This document shows, one piece after another, positions 36,801 through 46,198 of a stretch of 64,000 nucleotides of DNA; position 1 is the stretch's first letter, and each line of letters starts with the position of its first letter. The position numbers and the translations under genes were made by a program. Under the pieces are notes generated by a model. It was not told the DNA's origin. It saw nothing but the letters and a program-made list of their open reading frames with translations, and made no database searches. This DNA is from Flavobacterium luteolum (GTDB taxonomy: Bacteria > Bacteroidota > Bacteroidia > Flavobacteriales > Flavobacteriaceae): the NCBI RefSeq assembly GCF_027111275.1, contig NZ_CP114286.1:3038001-3102000 (forward strand), given 5' to 3'.

Positions 36801-39800
36801 ATTGAAGATACCACTCCTGATGGAATAAAAGCTCGTGCAGCATACGTAAATAATGCAGGAAATGATAAAGCAGACGGTGTTCGTTTGTATTTTCAAAAAG
36901 GAAACCAATTGCTTTGGAATGAGGCGATAGGTCCAAAAGATTATGCCATTAAAACGAAACAAAATACTGGAATTGCTGTAGAAAAAGGAGAACGATTATA
37001 CTTTAGAGTAAGTTCGGTAAAGGATGGAAATTTTGATGCTGTAAATTGGAATCCTGTTGTCACTTATTCGCAAGTAAAACATTTTGACCGCAGTTCAAGT
37101 GGAAATGTAACGGAGAGCGATTTTATAATTCCTGCCACTTTAAAAGATGTCAATGAGTATTCTTTGGCTTCATATAATGCAAATGCAGATTTTTTCAGCA
37201 GTTCTGTTGCAGGAAAAACAATTGCTACTGCTGGCAACGTTGTATTAAAAGGAATTTTAAACAAACCAGTGACATCAGATCATATTAAATTGGTTATTAC
37301 GAAAAGCTATTTGGATCAGACCAATCCAGCTGTAGTTGTTTTTGAAAAGACTTTTTTAGCTAATGAAGTAGCATCATTTAATTTAGCGTCAGTAAATCTC
37401 CCTGCATTTGAAGCCGAAACGCAGATTAGTTTGGCTCTTCAAACCGAAACCAACATCAATTGGCAAACTATTTCTTTTGCTCCAACGGTTACAGTGCCAG
37501 CTTATGCAGGTGGTGTTGCAGAAGAAGTTCCTATGGAAGTTTCACATACTTTATACAATAAAAGAGAAGGAAATTATAATATTCCAGGAATAACTTCAAC
37601 GGTAAACGGAAAAGTAAAACTGAGCATATTACCACAGGATTTAGTGTTGGCAACACCTTTCCAATATCCTGGAAATATTAATAATTATAATGGAGATGTA
37701 ATTATTTCGGCTAAACAAAATAATGTTTTATTGGCACGCAATCGTTACAGAATCACAGCAGGAACCATGGTTTTAGTGAATAATACTTTTGATAATGCGG
37801 TCAACTATCCTGATGCTGTTTTAGGAACTCCAATTCAATTGGAAATGACGGTTTCTAATGCGCAGTCTGTGACCATTATTAAAAACTATCCAAAAACCAA
37901 TGCCTTAAATATTCAAGTTCAGATTACCGATTTAAAGGATATAGCCGATTTAACAGATGATGTAATTTCAAATACTGCAACAGATGATTTTGCCATTTAT
38001 AGTCTTTTAAACGCTGATGAAAGAACTTTCGGTTTGTACCATCGTCAATGGGGCGGATTTGTGATTAACGGAAATTTAGCTTCCAATACTATTGATCAAA
38101 CGCTTTTAAAACAGTCAGATGCTTACAATACAGAACCAGATTTAAACAATACAGATCCTGATAATTATGATGGAAAAGGTTATGAAATTGCTGATAGTTA
38201 TTTTGTATCATTAAATCCGTCTTATAGTAAATACAAATGGGAAGGTCTAGAAGAAGGAATTTACATTAAAGGACAAACCATCGGGACATCGAGATTAGGA
38301 GAAGATGATATTGCTGATTATACCGATTTTACTCTTCCGAATCTGCAGGGAGGAAGCACTTCTGCTTTAGATATGATCAGCGAAAGTAAAAGTAAAAGTA
38401 TTTCTGGGGGAGTTTCTGCAGGAGGTTCAGCAAGTTTTGGATACAGTAAATCGATTGACGGAGATTCGTATATGACCCAGACCATGAGCGATTTTAATGG
38501 TGACCGTTTTCCAGATTATATTCGTGGAGGAAATATACAATTGACAGCGCCTGTCGGAAAAGTTTCGGACCAAATCGTAAATATTGGAGATAATTTCAGT
38601 CATTCTAGAACAAGCTCTGAAGGACCTAATTTTGGTGGAAGCTACAGTCACGGTGCGCCATCCAATTCTATGAGTGTTACTGTGGCAAAATCGAAAGTAA
38701 AAGGGGATTCTGCAAAAGAAACGGCCTCAAAAGAAGCTGAAAAAGGAGGGAACAGCATTTCTGTGAGTGCTTCACAGGGTAAAGGTGAGGACCGTTCTGT
38801 ACTGATTCATAGCGATATTAATGGCGATGGACTGCCAGATAAAATAACAGAATCTGGAGATGTGTTTTTAAATACAGGTTACGGCTTTTTGCCAGCAGAA
38901 AAATGGAACCTAGCGAGTATCAACAAAGGAAATTCTACAGATTGGAGCGCAGGTTTAGGATACAGCATTAAACAGGGATCAATTTCTGGTGGAGCCAATT
39001 ATGCCAGATCACAGTCGGATAGTGATGAATCTTTTATGGATATTAATGGTGACGGACTTGCAGATAAGATTAGATATGTAGGCAGCACTATGTTGGTTTC
39101 TTTAAACTTAGGAAACTCGTTTGATGCGCCGGTTGTGTATCCTAGATTTCCAGAAATGAGTCAGAATAAAGGCGTGAGTTATGGATTAAATGCAAATGTA
39201 TCATTGGATATAATTGCTTGGTTCTTGCGTATTACACCAACAATAGGAGGAAGCAAAGGCTGGAGTACCAACCGTTCTGAAGGTACTTTTATGGATATCG
39301 ACGGCGATGGAAATTTAGATTATGTGGTTTCGAAAGACGACGGTCATTTAACAGCACAATTGTCTAACATTAAAAGAACCAATAAACTAAAAAGCGTTAC
39401 AAATGGCGCGGGAAACAGTTATACTGTAGATTACGAATTACTAAAACCAAGCTACGAAAACCCTTCAGCAAAATGGGTTTTACAAAGTGTTGATGTTTTT
39501 GACGGACATACTGGTGACGGAATTGATCATTCTATTGCCAAATTCAGATACGAAGACGGTTATCAGGATCGTCGTGAAAGAGAGTTTTACGGTTTCGGAA
39601 AAGTAACTCAGGAACAGATTGATGCAGCAGACAATTCGGTTTTTATGACGACTGTTCAGGAGTTTTACAATCAGGATTATTTCAGAAAAAATCTGTTGAA
39701 ACACAGTTATACGTTAGACAAAAACGGAAAAATACGCCAGGAGTCTGAAAATGAATATAGTTTTATAGATGTGGCAACACAGGCGAGCGTTGCCGTTTCA

Positions 39801-42800
39801 GAATTGAATTTACCTTCTTGCGATGCCAAACGTATTTTTGTTGGATTAATTCATGCCAATCAGAAAGTCTATGAAGGCGGTAGCGATTATCTGGAAACGA
39901 ATACTTTTAATACGTATGATGCTAACGGAAACATTATTCAATACGAAGATTTAGGCAACGGTGCCGCGGCTGATAAAGTAACCGCAAAAATCAGTTATTA
40001 CGAAAGTACAACGCCTTATTATGGCGGTATTCCAAAACAATTAGAAGTATTTACAACCGATGGTCTACGCCGAAAAAGAGCGACAACCATCAATACGACA
40101 ACTGCCGAAGTGACGCAGATTAAAAATTACGCTTCAGCAGATAAAATTGCGATTACCGATATTGAATACGATGCATACGGAAACTTGCAGAAAATTACAG
40201 GTCCTTCAAATCACAAAGACCAGCGTATGACTTTAGAATATGTATACGATGCAGAAAATCATCAGTACATGACGGAGATTAAAGATGCTTTTGGTTATCA
40301 AAACAAAATGGAATACAATTACCGTTTTGGAGTACCAGTTAAAACAACAGACCGTAACGATCAAAGTACAGATTATACTTTGGATACAAAAGGCCGTATT
40401 GCAACGATTCGTGCGCCTTATGAAATTGCTTCGGGTAAACCGTATACGATTGCTTATGAGTATTTCCCAGAAGCCAAAGTGCCGTATGCCAAAACCAGAA
40501 ATTACGATCCAGAATTGGATAAAGATATTGAGACTTATACTTATACAGACGGATTAGGAAGAGCTTTGCAGGTTAAAAAAACTGCCAGTTTATTTACCGC
40601 TGCAGGAAGCGCCGATCAAGAAGCGCATATTATTTCTGGAAAAATAATTTATGATGGATTAGGAAGAGCTATAACCAGTTATTACCCAACCACAAGTACA
40701 ACTTTAGACAATAATTTCAGTACGGCAGTTTCTACTGTCGCACCAACGAAAACAGATTATGATGAAGTAAACCGCCCCATAAAAGTAACCTTGCCAGACG
40801 GAAGTTCCAATATTACAGTTTTTGCTTTAGAAAGTTATGATGGTCTTCCAGTATTAAAAACTACACAAACCGATGCATTAAACAAAACCAATACTACGTA
40901 TACCGATGCTACAGGACAGAATGTAGCCAGTATGCAAAACGATTTGACAACGAAATTTGACACTAATGCATTAGGCGAAATGATCAAAGTTACCGATGCC
41001 ATGGATCATATCACCAAAAGTACGTACGATTGGCTCGGAAGACGCATCGAATTTACGCATCCAGATGCTGGAACAACGAAAATGGAATATGATTTAGCAG
41101 GTAATTTGACTACTCGTATTACACAAGACATTAAAAATACAGTTCCTAATGGAGGCGCTATACAATACGTGTACAATTACAACCGTTTAGAGAGTATCAA
41201 ATATCCTAAAAACCCGCAAAACAACGTGCAGTACAATTATGGTAAAGCAGACGGTACACCATCTCGCCGAGGCAGATTGTGGTTTGTGCAAGATGCCAGC
41301 GGTGGTCAGGAATTTTTCTATGGTAAACTAGGAGAGGTGGAAAAAGAAATTCGAACCCTCCGTATTACGCCTACAGATATACAGACTTATATTTCTCAAT
41401 ACGAATACGATACCTGGAATCGTATTCAGAAAATGATATATCCAGATGGCGAAGTGGTAGAATATACCTATAACCGCGCAGGAAACTTGCAAAGCATGCA
41501 GGGTAAAAAAGAAAGCCATACCTACGATTACATCAAACAATTGAGTTATGATGAATTTGAACAGCGCAAATATTTAAAATACGGAAACGACACCGAAACC
41601 AATTATACCTACGATCCTGTTATGCGCAGACTACAGCAGCTGCAAGTAAAAAGCGGTTCAAGACAGGTTATGAATAATGCCTACGGTTATGATTTGGTCG
41701 GAAATGTATTGAGTATAAAAAATACAGCGCCAATCGTTAATAATACTTTGGGAGGAACTGCTTCGCACGAATACCAGTACGATGATTTTTACCGTTTAAA
41801 ATCTGCTAAAGCAGTTTATCAAGGCGAGTTTACCAAAGCGAGTTATGAGCTGAATATGAGCTATAACAAAATGCATAATATTACCAAAAAGGATTTGGTG
41901 CATATTGTAAATAATGAGCAAAAAGGATATGTATTAGATTATAATTACGACAACGAACTGCACCCTAACGCACCGAACAAAATTGCAGAAGCAGGAAAAG
42001 TACAGCCAAGAGAATATGTGTATGATGGAAACGGAAACCCAACAAGCTATACCGAAGAAAAGAATTTCAGAAAAATGACTTGGGACGAAGAAAATCGTTT
42101 AATGGGAATTAACGATAACGGAAGAATTCACCAATATACTTATGATGCAGGAGGAGAAAGAGTAATAAAAAGTTCAGGTGACTCGCAGAATGTAGCCATA
42201 AACGGTGAAACAGCCGCAACCATTGTTCATACAGATGATTACACAGGTTATGTTTCGCCATATTTTGTAATAAGCAAAGGGAAATTTACCAAGCACTATT
42301 TTGAAGGAGCAGGGCGAATTGTAAGTAAACTGGGCAACGGAACTTTTGCACAGCCTTTAAAAATAACAGCAGGAGGTGTCAATTACGGCAAACTGACAGC
42401 AGAACAGCAAAAAGCATTAGATACTTATGTGAGGAGTCTAGGATTGCCTCCTGGACCTCCAACACAACAAGGTATTTACGCTACACCAGAATTTACAGGA
42501 GATCCTTATCCTAGTGAAGTTTTAAAACCCGTAGAAGAAAACCAAGAACCGCCAGCAGGCTGGCCAAGAAATCCAGTTTTCAATGCACCGGGCGATGTGC
42601 CAGGACCGCCAGTACAATTTGGACCGCCGGTAGAACCTACCACCGTAAAATCTGGTGAAGGTTTTACAGGAACCGGTATGCCGGAAAATGATATTTTCTA
42701 TTTTCATCCGGATCATTTGGGAAGTACTTCGTATATTACCAACAAAAACGGAAGCATTAGCCAGCATGTGGAGTATATTGCTTTTGGGGAGGTTTTGTTT

Positions 42801-43691
42801 GAGGAGCATAGTTCTACTTTTTCAAGTCCTTACTTGTTTAATGGTAAGGAATTGGATAGGGAGACGAATTTGAGTTATTATGGGGCTAGGTATTATGATG
42901 CTAAAACTAGTTTGTGGTTGAGTGCAGACCCATTAGCTGAAAAATATCCTAATGTAGGTGCTTTCGTTTATTGTTTGAATAATCCGATTGTTTTTGTTGA
43001 TCCCGATGGAAAAGATCCTATCACAGGTATAATAGACGCTGTATCGAGTTTTGCGTTAGACGTAGGTATGGATTACTTTGGAGGTATGTTAATTGAAGGT
43101 AAGTCATCTCAAGAAGCATATAATGATATTGGGTGGGCTTCTGCTACATGGGGGGCAGTTGGATCCTATGCGATTTCATCCGTCACTCCAACAGGAACAG
43201 CTACCGCTATTAAAATCCAAAAATTTGCTAAATCAAGAGCAGGTAAGATGATAATAGGTACAGTAACTAAAATGACTACTAAAATTATTGATAATTACAG
43301 TAAAGGGAAATATGACACAGATGGGCATTTTGATATGGATAAATTATTGGAAGGTGAAGATGGGTTAATGAATATATTTTTAGAGTCATCAATTGAAACT
43401 CTAGTTGAACAAGGGTTTGGCAATAAAGCTGAAGAAATGTTGGGTAGTTTGAAAATTGAAAATAAGGCTTTAATACGTAAAGTAAATAAAATGCTAAATA
43501 AAGTTGAAAATGGTGAATCTCCTACCAGAATTAAAAATTATTTTAAAAAGGTAAAAGAACAAGGGAACAGAGCATTAAAAGGTACAAATAACCTTTTACG
43601 ACAAAAGACAAAAGATGCTGTTCAAAAAGGAGCCATTTCAAAAAAAGCAAATCAATATAGAAAAGATAAACAAAAAGAAAATGATAAATAA
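33867..43691 (+). CDS. Giant SpvB/FG-GAP/TcdB/RHS polymorphic toxin-like protein
   Basis: A 3274-residue exported protein with an N-terminal hydrophobic signal (MKNRIIVLVFLIGAFLFAAN). A ZU5-like beta domain spans about 280-400 (VFPAGALKNNVKVSV ... LPHGTIFEKAVTLSLPYD). A SpvB/TcaC-type module starts near 415 (GRGTMSTGFSIVIPNGRGG). FG-GAP/VCBS calcium loops lie near 811, 892, 1542, 1650, 1725 and 1810 (DLDGDGLPD, DINGDGLAD). The TcdB middle segment is near 1852. Many YD/RHS repeats run from about 2000 to 2760. The RHS-associated core spans about 2940-3050 (FHPDHLGSTSY ... LFNGKELDRETNLSYYGARYYD ... FVDPDGKD). The last ~225 residues are a private C-terminal domain of unknown function. The order equals TcB-TcC of Tc toxins in one chain, where RHS forms a cocoon around the tip. 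The tip sequence recurs in five displaced copies downstream. Confidence 0.93.
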   Translation: MKNRIIVLVFLIGAFLFAANISEYKIASLFSENTVEEKEVSVSDSTVIQKNENKTTKLFAADIKEGIIGVDNPEDIDDAYDNVFHLKVDELPAQNENAYLEYELFGYDQAASISRSLNNQPSIGGQFLSYNKAWTSQSELLSEKSLRIGDNVLLFTAPEGTANGYKIKNVRIVYKNGNQNSNFTLLKAADKLYIKGTNFPSQLKKMTIAGITIDVTQPEFELVLDAEKIGESVSVLKETASGVILNEEIKVKQFSNVESFRPIESAKERVSKIINFETANALEYKDFLAVFPAGALKNNVKVSVSGLRKIDIAPLNSAMVNVTAINAGFRLLPHGTIFEKAVTLSLPYDKKTIPEGYTEKDINVFYFDENKRLWQEVTKDSLDIKQGIIKAKTTHFTDFIAGIIKMPESPETSGYTPTSIKDLKAASPLVGIQSIAPPSANGRGTMSTGFSIVIPNGRGGMQPSFNLQYDSDGGQSWAGMGWDISAPAVSIETRWGAPRYDAVNETESYAVAGEALIPNSHRAEWIARTADKQFYPRREGAFQQIIRKGSSPKNYYWIVKDKSGVASYYGGTQSGLAVNSVLQDANGNIGHWALCLQVDLKGNTVEYEYDKRDGELYLKKVYYTGSGSQKGNYSVTFVKNSDLGEANRTDVQVSARLGFKQLNNQLLRKIEVRYKNDLVRSYELKFKEGAFKKTLLESILEYDSESKLFYTNKLDYFDDVRDASGKYSPFGAEQVWNVPNDNLKNSSIPAFSDVLFSGKHSLVSSSEGATNGVSYRLGIGLATNAGSLKGFTVGGHGGNSWGSSDTAVSLEDLDGDGLPDKVFKNKNGVYYRKNLAGSGQLGFGELQEINISDVGFSKSTSFNWGVDLNLKYGNIGYDQQRSTNKTKAYFMDFNGDGLVDFVKNGQVYYNRLENGVPTFRNSSTGTPSPVFGGGDITIPGFTTISAEEIEKQNPLHDVVRMWEAPVKGIVSVSHQYQLIEDTTPDGIKARAAYVNNAGNDKADGVRLYFQKGNQLLWNEAIGPKDYAIKTKQNTGIAVEKGERLYFRVSSVKDGNFDAVNWNPVVTYSQVKHFDRSSSGNVTESDFIIPATLKDVNEYSLASYNANADFFSSSVAGKTIATAGNVVLKGILNKPVTSDHIKLVITKSYLDQTNPAVVVFEKTFLANEVASFNLASVNLPAFEAETQISLALQTETNINWQTISFAPTVTVPAYAGGVAEEVPMEVSHTLYNKREGNYNIPGITSTVNGKVKLSILPQDLVLATPFQYPGNINNYNGDVIISAKQNNVLLARNRYRITAGTMVLVNNTFDNAVNYPDAVLGTPIQLEMTVSNAQSVTIIKNYPKTNALNIQVQITDLKDIADLTDDVISNTATDDFAIYSLLNADERTFGLYHRQWGGFVINGNLASNTIDQTLLKQSDAYNTEPDLNNTDPDNYDGKGYEIADSYFVSLNPSYSKYKWEGLEEGIYIKGQTIGTSRLGEDDIADYTDFTLPNLQGGSTSALDMISESKSKSISGGVSAGGSASFGYSKSIDGDSYMTQTMSDFNGDRFPDYIRGGNIQLTAPVGKVSDQIVNIGDNFSHSRTSSEGPNFGGSYSHGAPSNSMSVTVAKSKVKGDSAKETASKEAEKGGNSISVSASQGKGEDRSVLIHSDINGDGLPDKITESGDVFLNTGYGFLPAEKWNLASINKGNSTDWSAGLGYSIKQGSISGGANYARSQSDSDESFMDINGDGLADKIRYVGSTMLVSLNLGNSFDAPVVYPRFPEMSQNKGVSYGLNANVSLDIIAWFLRITPTIGGSKGWSTNRSEGTFMDIDGDGNLDYVVSKDDGHLTAQLSNIKRTNKLKSVTNGAGNSYTVDYELLKPSYENPSAKWVLQSVDVFDGHTGDGIDHSIAKFRYEDGYQDRREREFYGFGKVTQEQIDAADNSVFMTTVQEFYNQDYFRKNLLKHSYTLDKNGKIRQESENEYSFIDVATQASVAVSELNLPSCDAKRIFVGLIHANQKVYEGGSDYLETNTFNTYDANGNIIQYEDLGNGAAADKVTAKISYYESTTPYYGGIPKQLEVFTTDGLRRKRATTINTTTAEVTQIKNYASADKIAITDIEYDAYGNLQKITGPSNHKDQRMTLEYVYDAENHQYMTEIKDAFGYQNKMEYNYRFGVPVKTTDRNDQSTDYTLDTKGRIATIRAPYEIASGKPYTIAYEYFPEAKVPYAKTRNYDPELDKDIETYTYTDGLGRALQVKKTASLFTAAGSADQEAHIISGKIIYDGLGRAITSYYPTTSTTLDNNFSTAVSTVAPTKTDYDEVNRPIKVTLPDGSSNITVFALESYDGLPVLKTTQTDALNKTNTTYTDATGQNVASMQNDLTTKFDTNALGEMIKVTDAMDHITKSTYDWLGRRIEFTHPDAGTTKMEYDLAGNLTTRITQDIKNTVPNGGAIQYVYNYNRLESIKYPKNPQNNVQYNYGKADGTPSRRGRLWFVQDASGGQEFFYGKLGEVEKEIRTLRITPTDIQTYISQYEYDTWNRIQKMIYPDGEVVEYTYNRAGNLQSMQGKKESHTYDYIKQLSYDEFEQRKYLKYGNDTETNYTYDPVMRRLQQLQVKSGSRQVMNNAYGYDLVGNVLSIKNTAPIVNNTLGGTASHEYQYDDFYRLKSAKAVYQGEFTKASYELNMSYNKMHNITKKDLVHIVNNEQKGYVLDYNYDNELHPNAPNKIAEAGKVQPREYVYDGNGNPTSYTEEKNFRKMTWDEENRLMGINDNGRIHQYTYDAGGERVIKSSGDSQNVAINGETAATIVHTDDYTGYVSPYFVISKGKFTKHYFEGAGRIVSKLGNGTFAQPLKITAGGVNYGKLTAEQQKALDTYVRSLGLPPGPPTQQGIYATPEFTGDPYPSEVLKPVEENQEPPAGWPRNPVFNAPGDVPGPPVQFGPPVEPTTVKSGEGFTGTGMPENDIFYFHPDHLGSTSYITNKNGSISQHVEYIAFGEVLFEEHSSTFSSPYLFNGKELDRETNLSYYGARYYDAKTSLWLSADPLAEKYPNVGAFVYCLNNPIVFVDPDGKDPITGIIDAVSSFALDVGMDYFGGMLIEGKSSQEAYNDIGWASATWGAVGSYAISSVTPTGTATAIKIQKFAKSRAGKMIIGTVTKMTTKIIDNYSKGKYDTDGHFDMDKLLEGEDGLMNIFLESSIETLVEQGFGNKAEEMLGSLKIENKALIRKVNKMLNKVENGESPTRIKNYFKKVKEQGNRALKGTNNLLRQKTKDAVQKGAISKKANQYRKDKQKENDK

Positions 43692-44193
43692 AATTTTAAA
43701 GAGCAAATGGATTTATTTTTTATTGCTAATAGGTATAGTATTATATCTACGAAACAATCAATTAATATTAAACTCTCCTAAATATATTTTTTGGATATTA
43801 TTCTCATTATCCTTTATTATATTATCTGTATTAGAGATTAAAGATAAAATCAAAATAACAAAAAGCATTTGGGACTATTTTTTCGTAATGATAACGGTTT
43901 CTTTTTTTTCCATTTATATCGCTTTAATTTTAAAAATTCCAGTTAATGAATTTATAATATATAAAAGTCAGAACGAAATTTTAGTAAAAAAATGTAAAAT
44001 ATCAAATTACATTTCAGGTCGATCAGATAGATTGCTTTTTTATTTTGATGATAAAATTTATAGTGTCGGATTTCAAAATCATAACCATTTGCAGAGAAAA
44101 AATATTATTGATAATTATTTATTAAGAGTGGAGTACAAAAGATCTATTTTTAATACTTATGTAGTACAGGAATATGAGTTAATTAAAAAATAG
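43681..44193 (+). CDS. Membrane protein overlapping the RHS gene, candidate immunity
   Basis: A 170-residue protein. The ATG at 43681 overlaps the last 11 nt of the RHS gene, giving translational coupling typical of toxin-immunity pairs; the longer frame from 43615 would run through the RHS reading frame. Three hydrophobic helices occupy the first ~85 residues (WIYFLLLIGIVLYL, YIFWILFSLSFIILSVL, SIWDYFFVMITVSFFSIYIAL). A small basic soluble domain follows. It is probably an inner-membrane protein protecting against the adjacent C-terminal domain. Confidence 0.65.
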   Translation: MINKILKSKWIYFLLLIGIVLYLRNNQLILNSPKYIFWILFSLSFIILSVLEIKDKIKITKSIWDYFFVMITVSFFSIYIALILKIPVNEFIIYKSQNEILVKKCKISNYISGRSDRLLFYFDDKIYSVGFQNHNHLQRKNIIDNYLLRVEYKRSIFNTYVVQEYELIKK

Positions 44194-44241
44194 AATATAG
44201 AGAAGACATTAAATTACTAATAACACAAAAAACAAATCTAA

Positions 44242-44958
44242 ATGAAAAATTTAATTCTTTATTTTTTTTTCTTTTTTGCACTTCAGATTAATTCTCAATC
44301 TTTTGAAGGCAAGCTTGAATACGTTGTAAATACTACTACTTTAGGTGATACTTTAATAAATGGGATAAGTAAGAATAATTTAATTGAGAATTTGAAAAAA
44401 CAAGGTGAGATACCAGTTGATACAATAACTTATATGTATACAAGTAAAGGTAACTTTCTTAATATTTATAAATATAAGGACATAGGTATTATAAATACAT
44501 ATTTACAAAAGAATAATTTGCTTTATCGATTTGTTGACAATTCAAATATTGTCTCTGCTATAGATGTTTCACTAGATTTGGAAGAAAAACTGGGGAATAA
44601 ACCTATTGTTACAAAAAAAGAAAAAAAAGAAATGGTAGGAGAGATTAATTGCTCTATAGTTGAAGTGGCATGGAAAACAGGGATTTATCGATATTATTAT
44701 GCTGAGGGACTTTTGAGTATAAATCCAGATCTTTTTAAAAATTATAAATATGATCAATTTTATGAATTTCTCAAAATTTCTCACTCATTACCAATAAAAA
44801 TTGAGAAACAGGTATATAATTTTTATAAGTCAGTATATGATTTAGAAGCATATAATAATGAGAATATTGATGAAGAATTGTTTGTTTTGCCCAAAATGAA
44901 GGAAAATAAAGAGCTGGGTAGTATGCAATCAAATAAAAAGATTTTTATAATTAAATAG
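44242..44958 (+). CDS. Exported hypothetical protein (GLPGLI/DUF4412-like)
   Basis: A 238-residue protein with a signal peptide (MKNLILYFFFFFALQINSQS). It has an FEGKLEYVVNTTT opening and a mid-section KKEMVGEINCSIVEVAWKTG ... YYYAEGL. The pattern resembles exported GLPGLI/DUF4412 proteins of the phylum. It lies 48 nt after the candidate immunity gene and before the first displaced RHS cassette. It may be a second protective factor or a leftover of an earlier cassette. Confidence 0.55.
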   Translation: MKNLILYFFFFFALQINSQSFEGKLEYVVNTTTLGDTLINGISKNNLIENLKKQGEIPVDTITYMYTSKGNFLNIYKYKDIGIINTYLQKNNLLYRFVDNSNIVSAIDVSLDLEEKLGNKPIVTKKEKKEMVGEINCSIVEVAWKTGIYRYYYAEGLLSINPDLFKNYKYDQFYEFLKISHSLPIKIEKQVYNFYKSVYDLEAYNNENIDEELFVLPKMKENKELGSMQSNKKIFIIK

Positions 44959-44998
44959 TTAATAATTTACTGATTCGGAGTTAGTGGTATGAGTTTTT

Positions 44999-45067
44999 AA
45001 AATTATAACTTATTAAAATAAAAGAGAACTATAAGTTAAAGATGAGCAGTAATGCTCATCTTTTTTG
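44999..45067 (+). repeat. Cassette leader type B, copy 1
   Basis: AAAATTATAACTTATTAAAA is followed by a hairpin at 45041-45060 (GATGAGCA-GTAA-TGCTCATC) and T6. The same block occurs at about 51681-51757, also directly before an RHS tip fragment. Confidence 0.75.
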
Positions 45068-45074
45068 CTTTAAT

Positions 45075-46186
45075 ATTTTAATTCGCCTGGAGATGTTCCA
45101 GGACCGCCGGTACAATTTGGAACGCCTGTTGAACCAGAAACCGTAAAATCTGATGAAGGTTTTACAGGAACTGGAATGCCAGAAAATGATATTTTCTATT
45201 TCCATCCGGATCATTTGGGAAGTACTTCGTATATTACAACCAAAAACGGAAGCATTAGCCAGCATGTGGAGTATATTGCTTTTGGGGAGGTTTTGTTTGA
45301 GGAGCATTCGTCTAGTTTTTCTTCGCCTTATTTGTTTAATGGGAAGGAGTTAGATAGGGAAACGAATTTGAGTTATTATGGGGCGAGGTATTTGGATATT
45401 AGGACAAGCTTGTGGCTCAATGTTGATCCGCTGGCTTTATATAATCCTATATTTGAAGAAGAATTTTATTTTGATGGACAACATAATGGAGGGGTTTTTT
45501 ATAGTGGAAATCTAAGCTCTTACATCTACTGCTATCAAAATCCAATCAAATACATTGACCCAAATGGGAAACAAACTGAAGTTACAAATAATGGAACTAT
45601 TTTTAATGCTAACAAAAATACTAAGATAGATCCTTTGTTACGAGGAGTTGACAGAATAACAGAACAATCTCATATAAGAACGAATACTTCAATATATAAA
45701 AATGCATTAAATCAAAAACAGGAGAAAAATACAACACATATTTATTCTCACGGATGGTATACTGATGGAGATAAAAACTCTAAAGGATTTTCTTATTTAT
45801 CAATTTTTTACGAAAAAGAACAAAAACATTTTGCTATTCGGAATACTGAAGATTTAAAAAATTGGCTTGCAAGTAATAATGTTAAAAGTGATTTTTTATC
45901 TAAAAAAGATGAAATATTAATACTTCACGGATGCAGAAGTGCTTACGGAGAGAATTCAATAGCAGAAACACTTTCTAAGGAAAATAAAAATACAGGTTTA
46001 ATTACCGTGGGGGCTACTGGAAATGTACTATATGATGAAAAAGGAGAATATATGGGTACAGCATCTAATGGTACTAAAAATAAAGGCTCTTGGAATGTCT
46101 ATAAAAATGGTAAAGTAATTAAATCATTTCCATGGAACTGGAAGCCAAATAGTAAAGACGTAAAAAATATAATCGATAGTAAATAA
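45075..46186 (+). CDS. Displaced RHS tip cassette A with caspase-like C-terminal domain
   Basis: Homology to the full RHS gene starts at 45075 (FNSPGDVPGPPVQFG) and continues through the RHS core (PENDIFYFHPDHLGSTSY ... SYYGARYLD). The first in-frame ATG is at 45176, giving 336 residues; no promoter-proximal start fits the homologous part. After YIDPNGK the sequence is unrelated to the other tips. It contains THIYSHGWYTDG (H192-G193) and EILILHGCRSAYG (C253), numbered from 45176. A His-Gly after a hydrophobic strand and a Cys after the next hydrophobic strand fit the clan CD (caspase/CHAT-like) catalytic dyad. That makes a cysteine-peptidase toxin plausible. The assignment is by motif only. 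Confidence 0.7.
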
Positions 46187-46198
46187 ATTAATATTCAA

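Noticed and set aside
42522..42873. Frames on both strands within the RHS tip region that recur at each displaced tip
   Set aside because: They recur only because the tip DNA is duplicated; none has coding signals of its own.
43615..43680. Longer start for the RHS-overlapping membrane protein
   Set aside because: It would read the RHS tail in another frame (Lys-rich). The ATG at 43681 gives a clean N-terminus and classic overlap.
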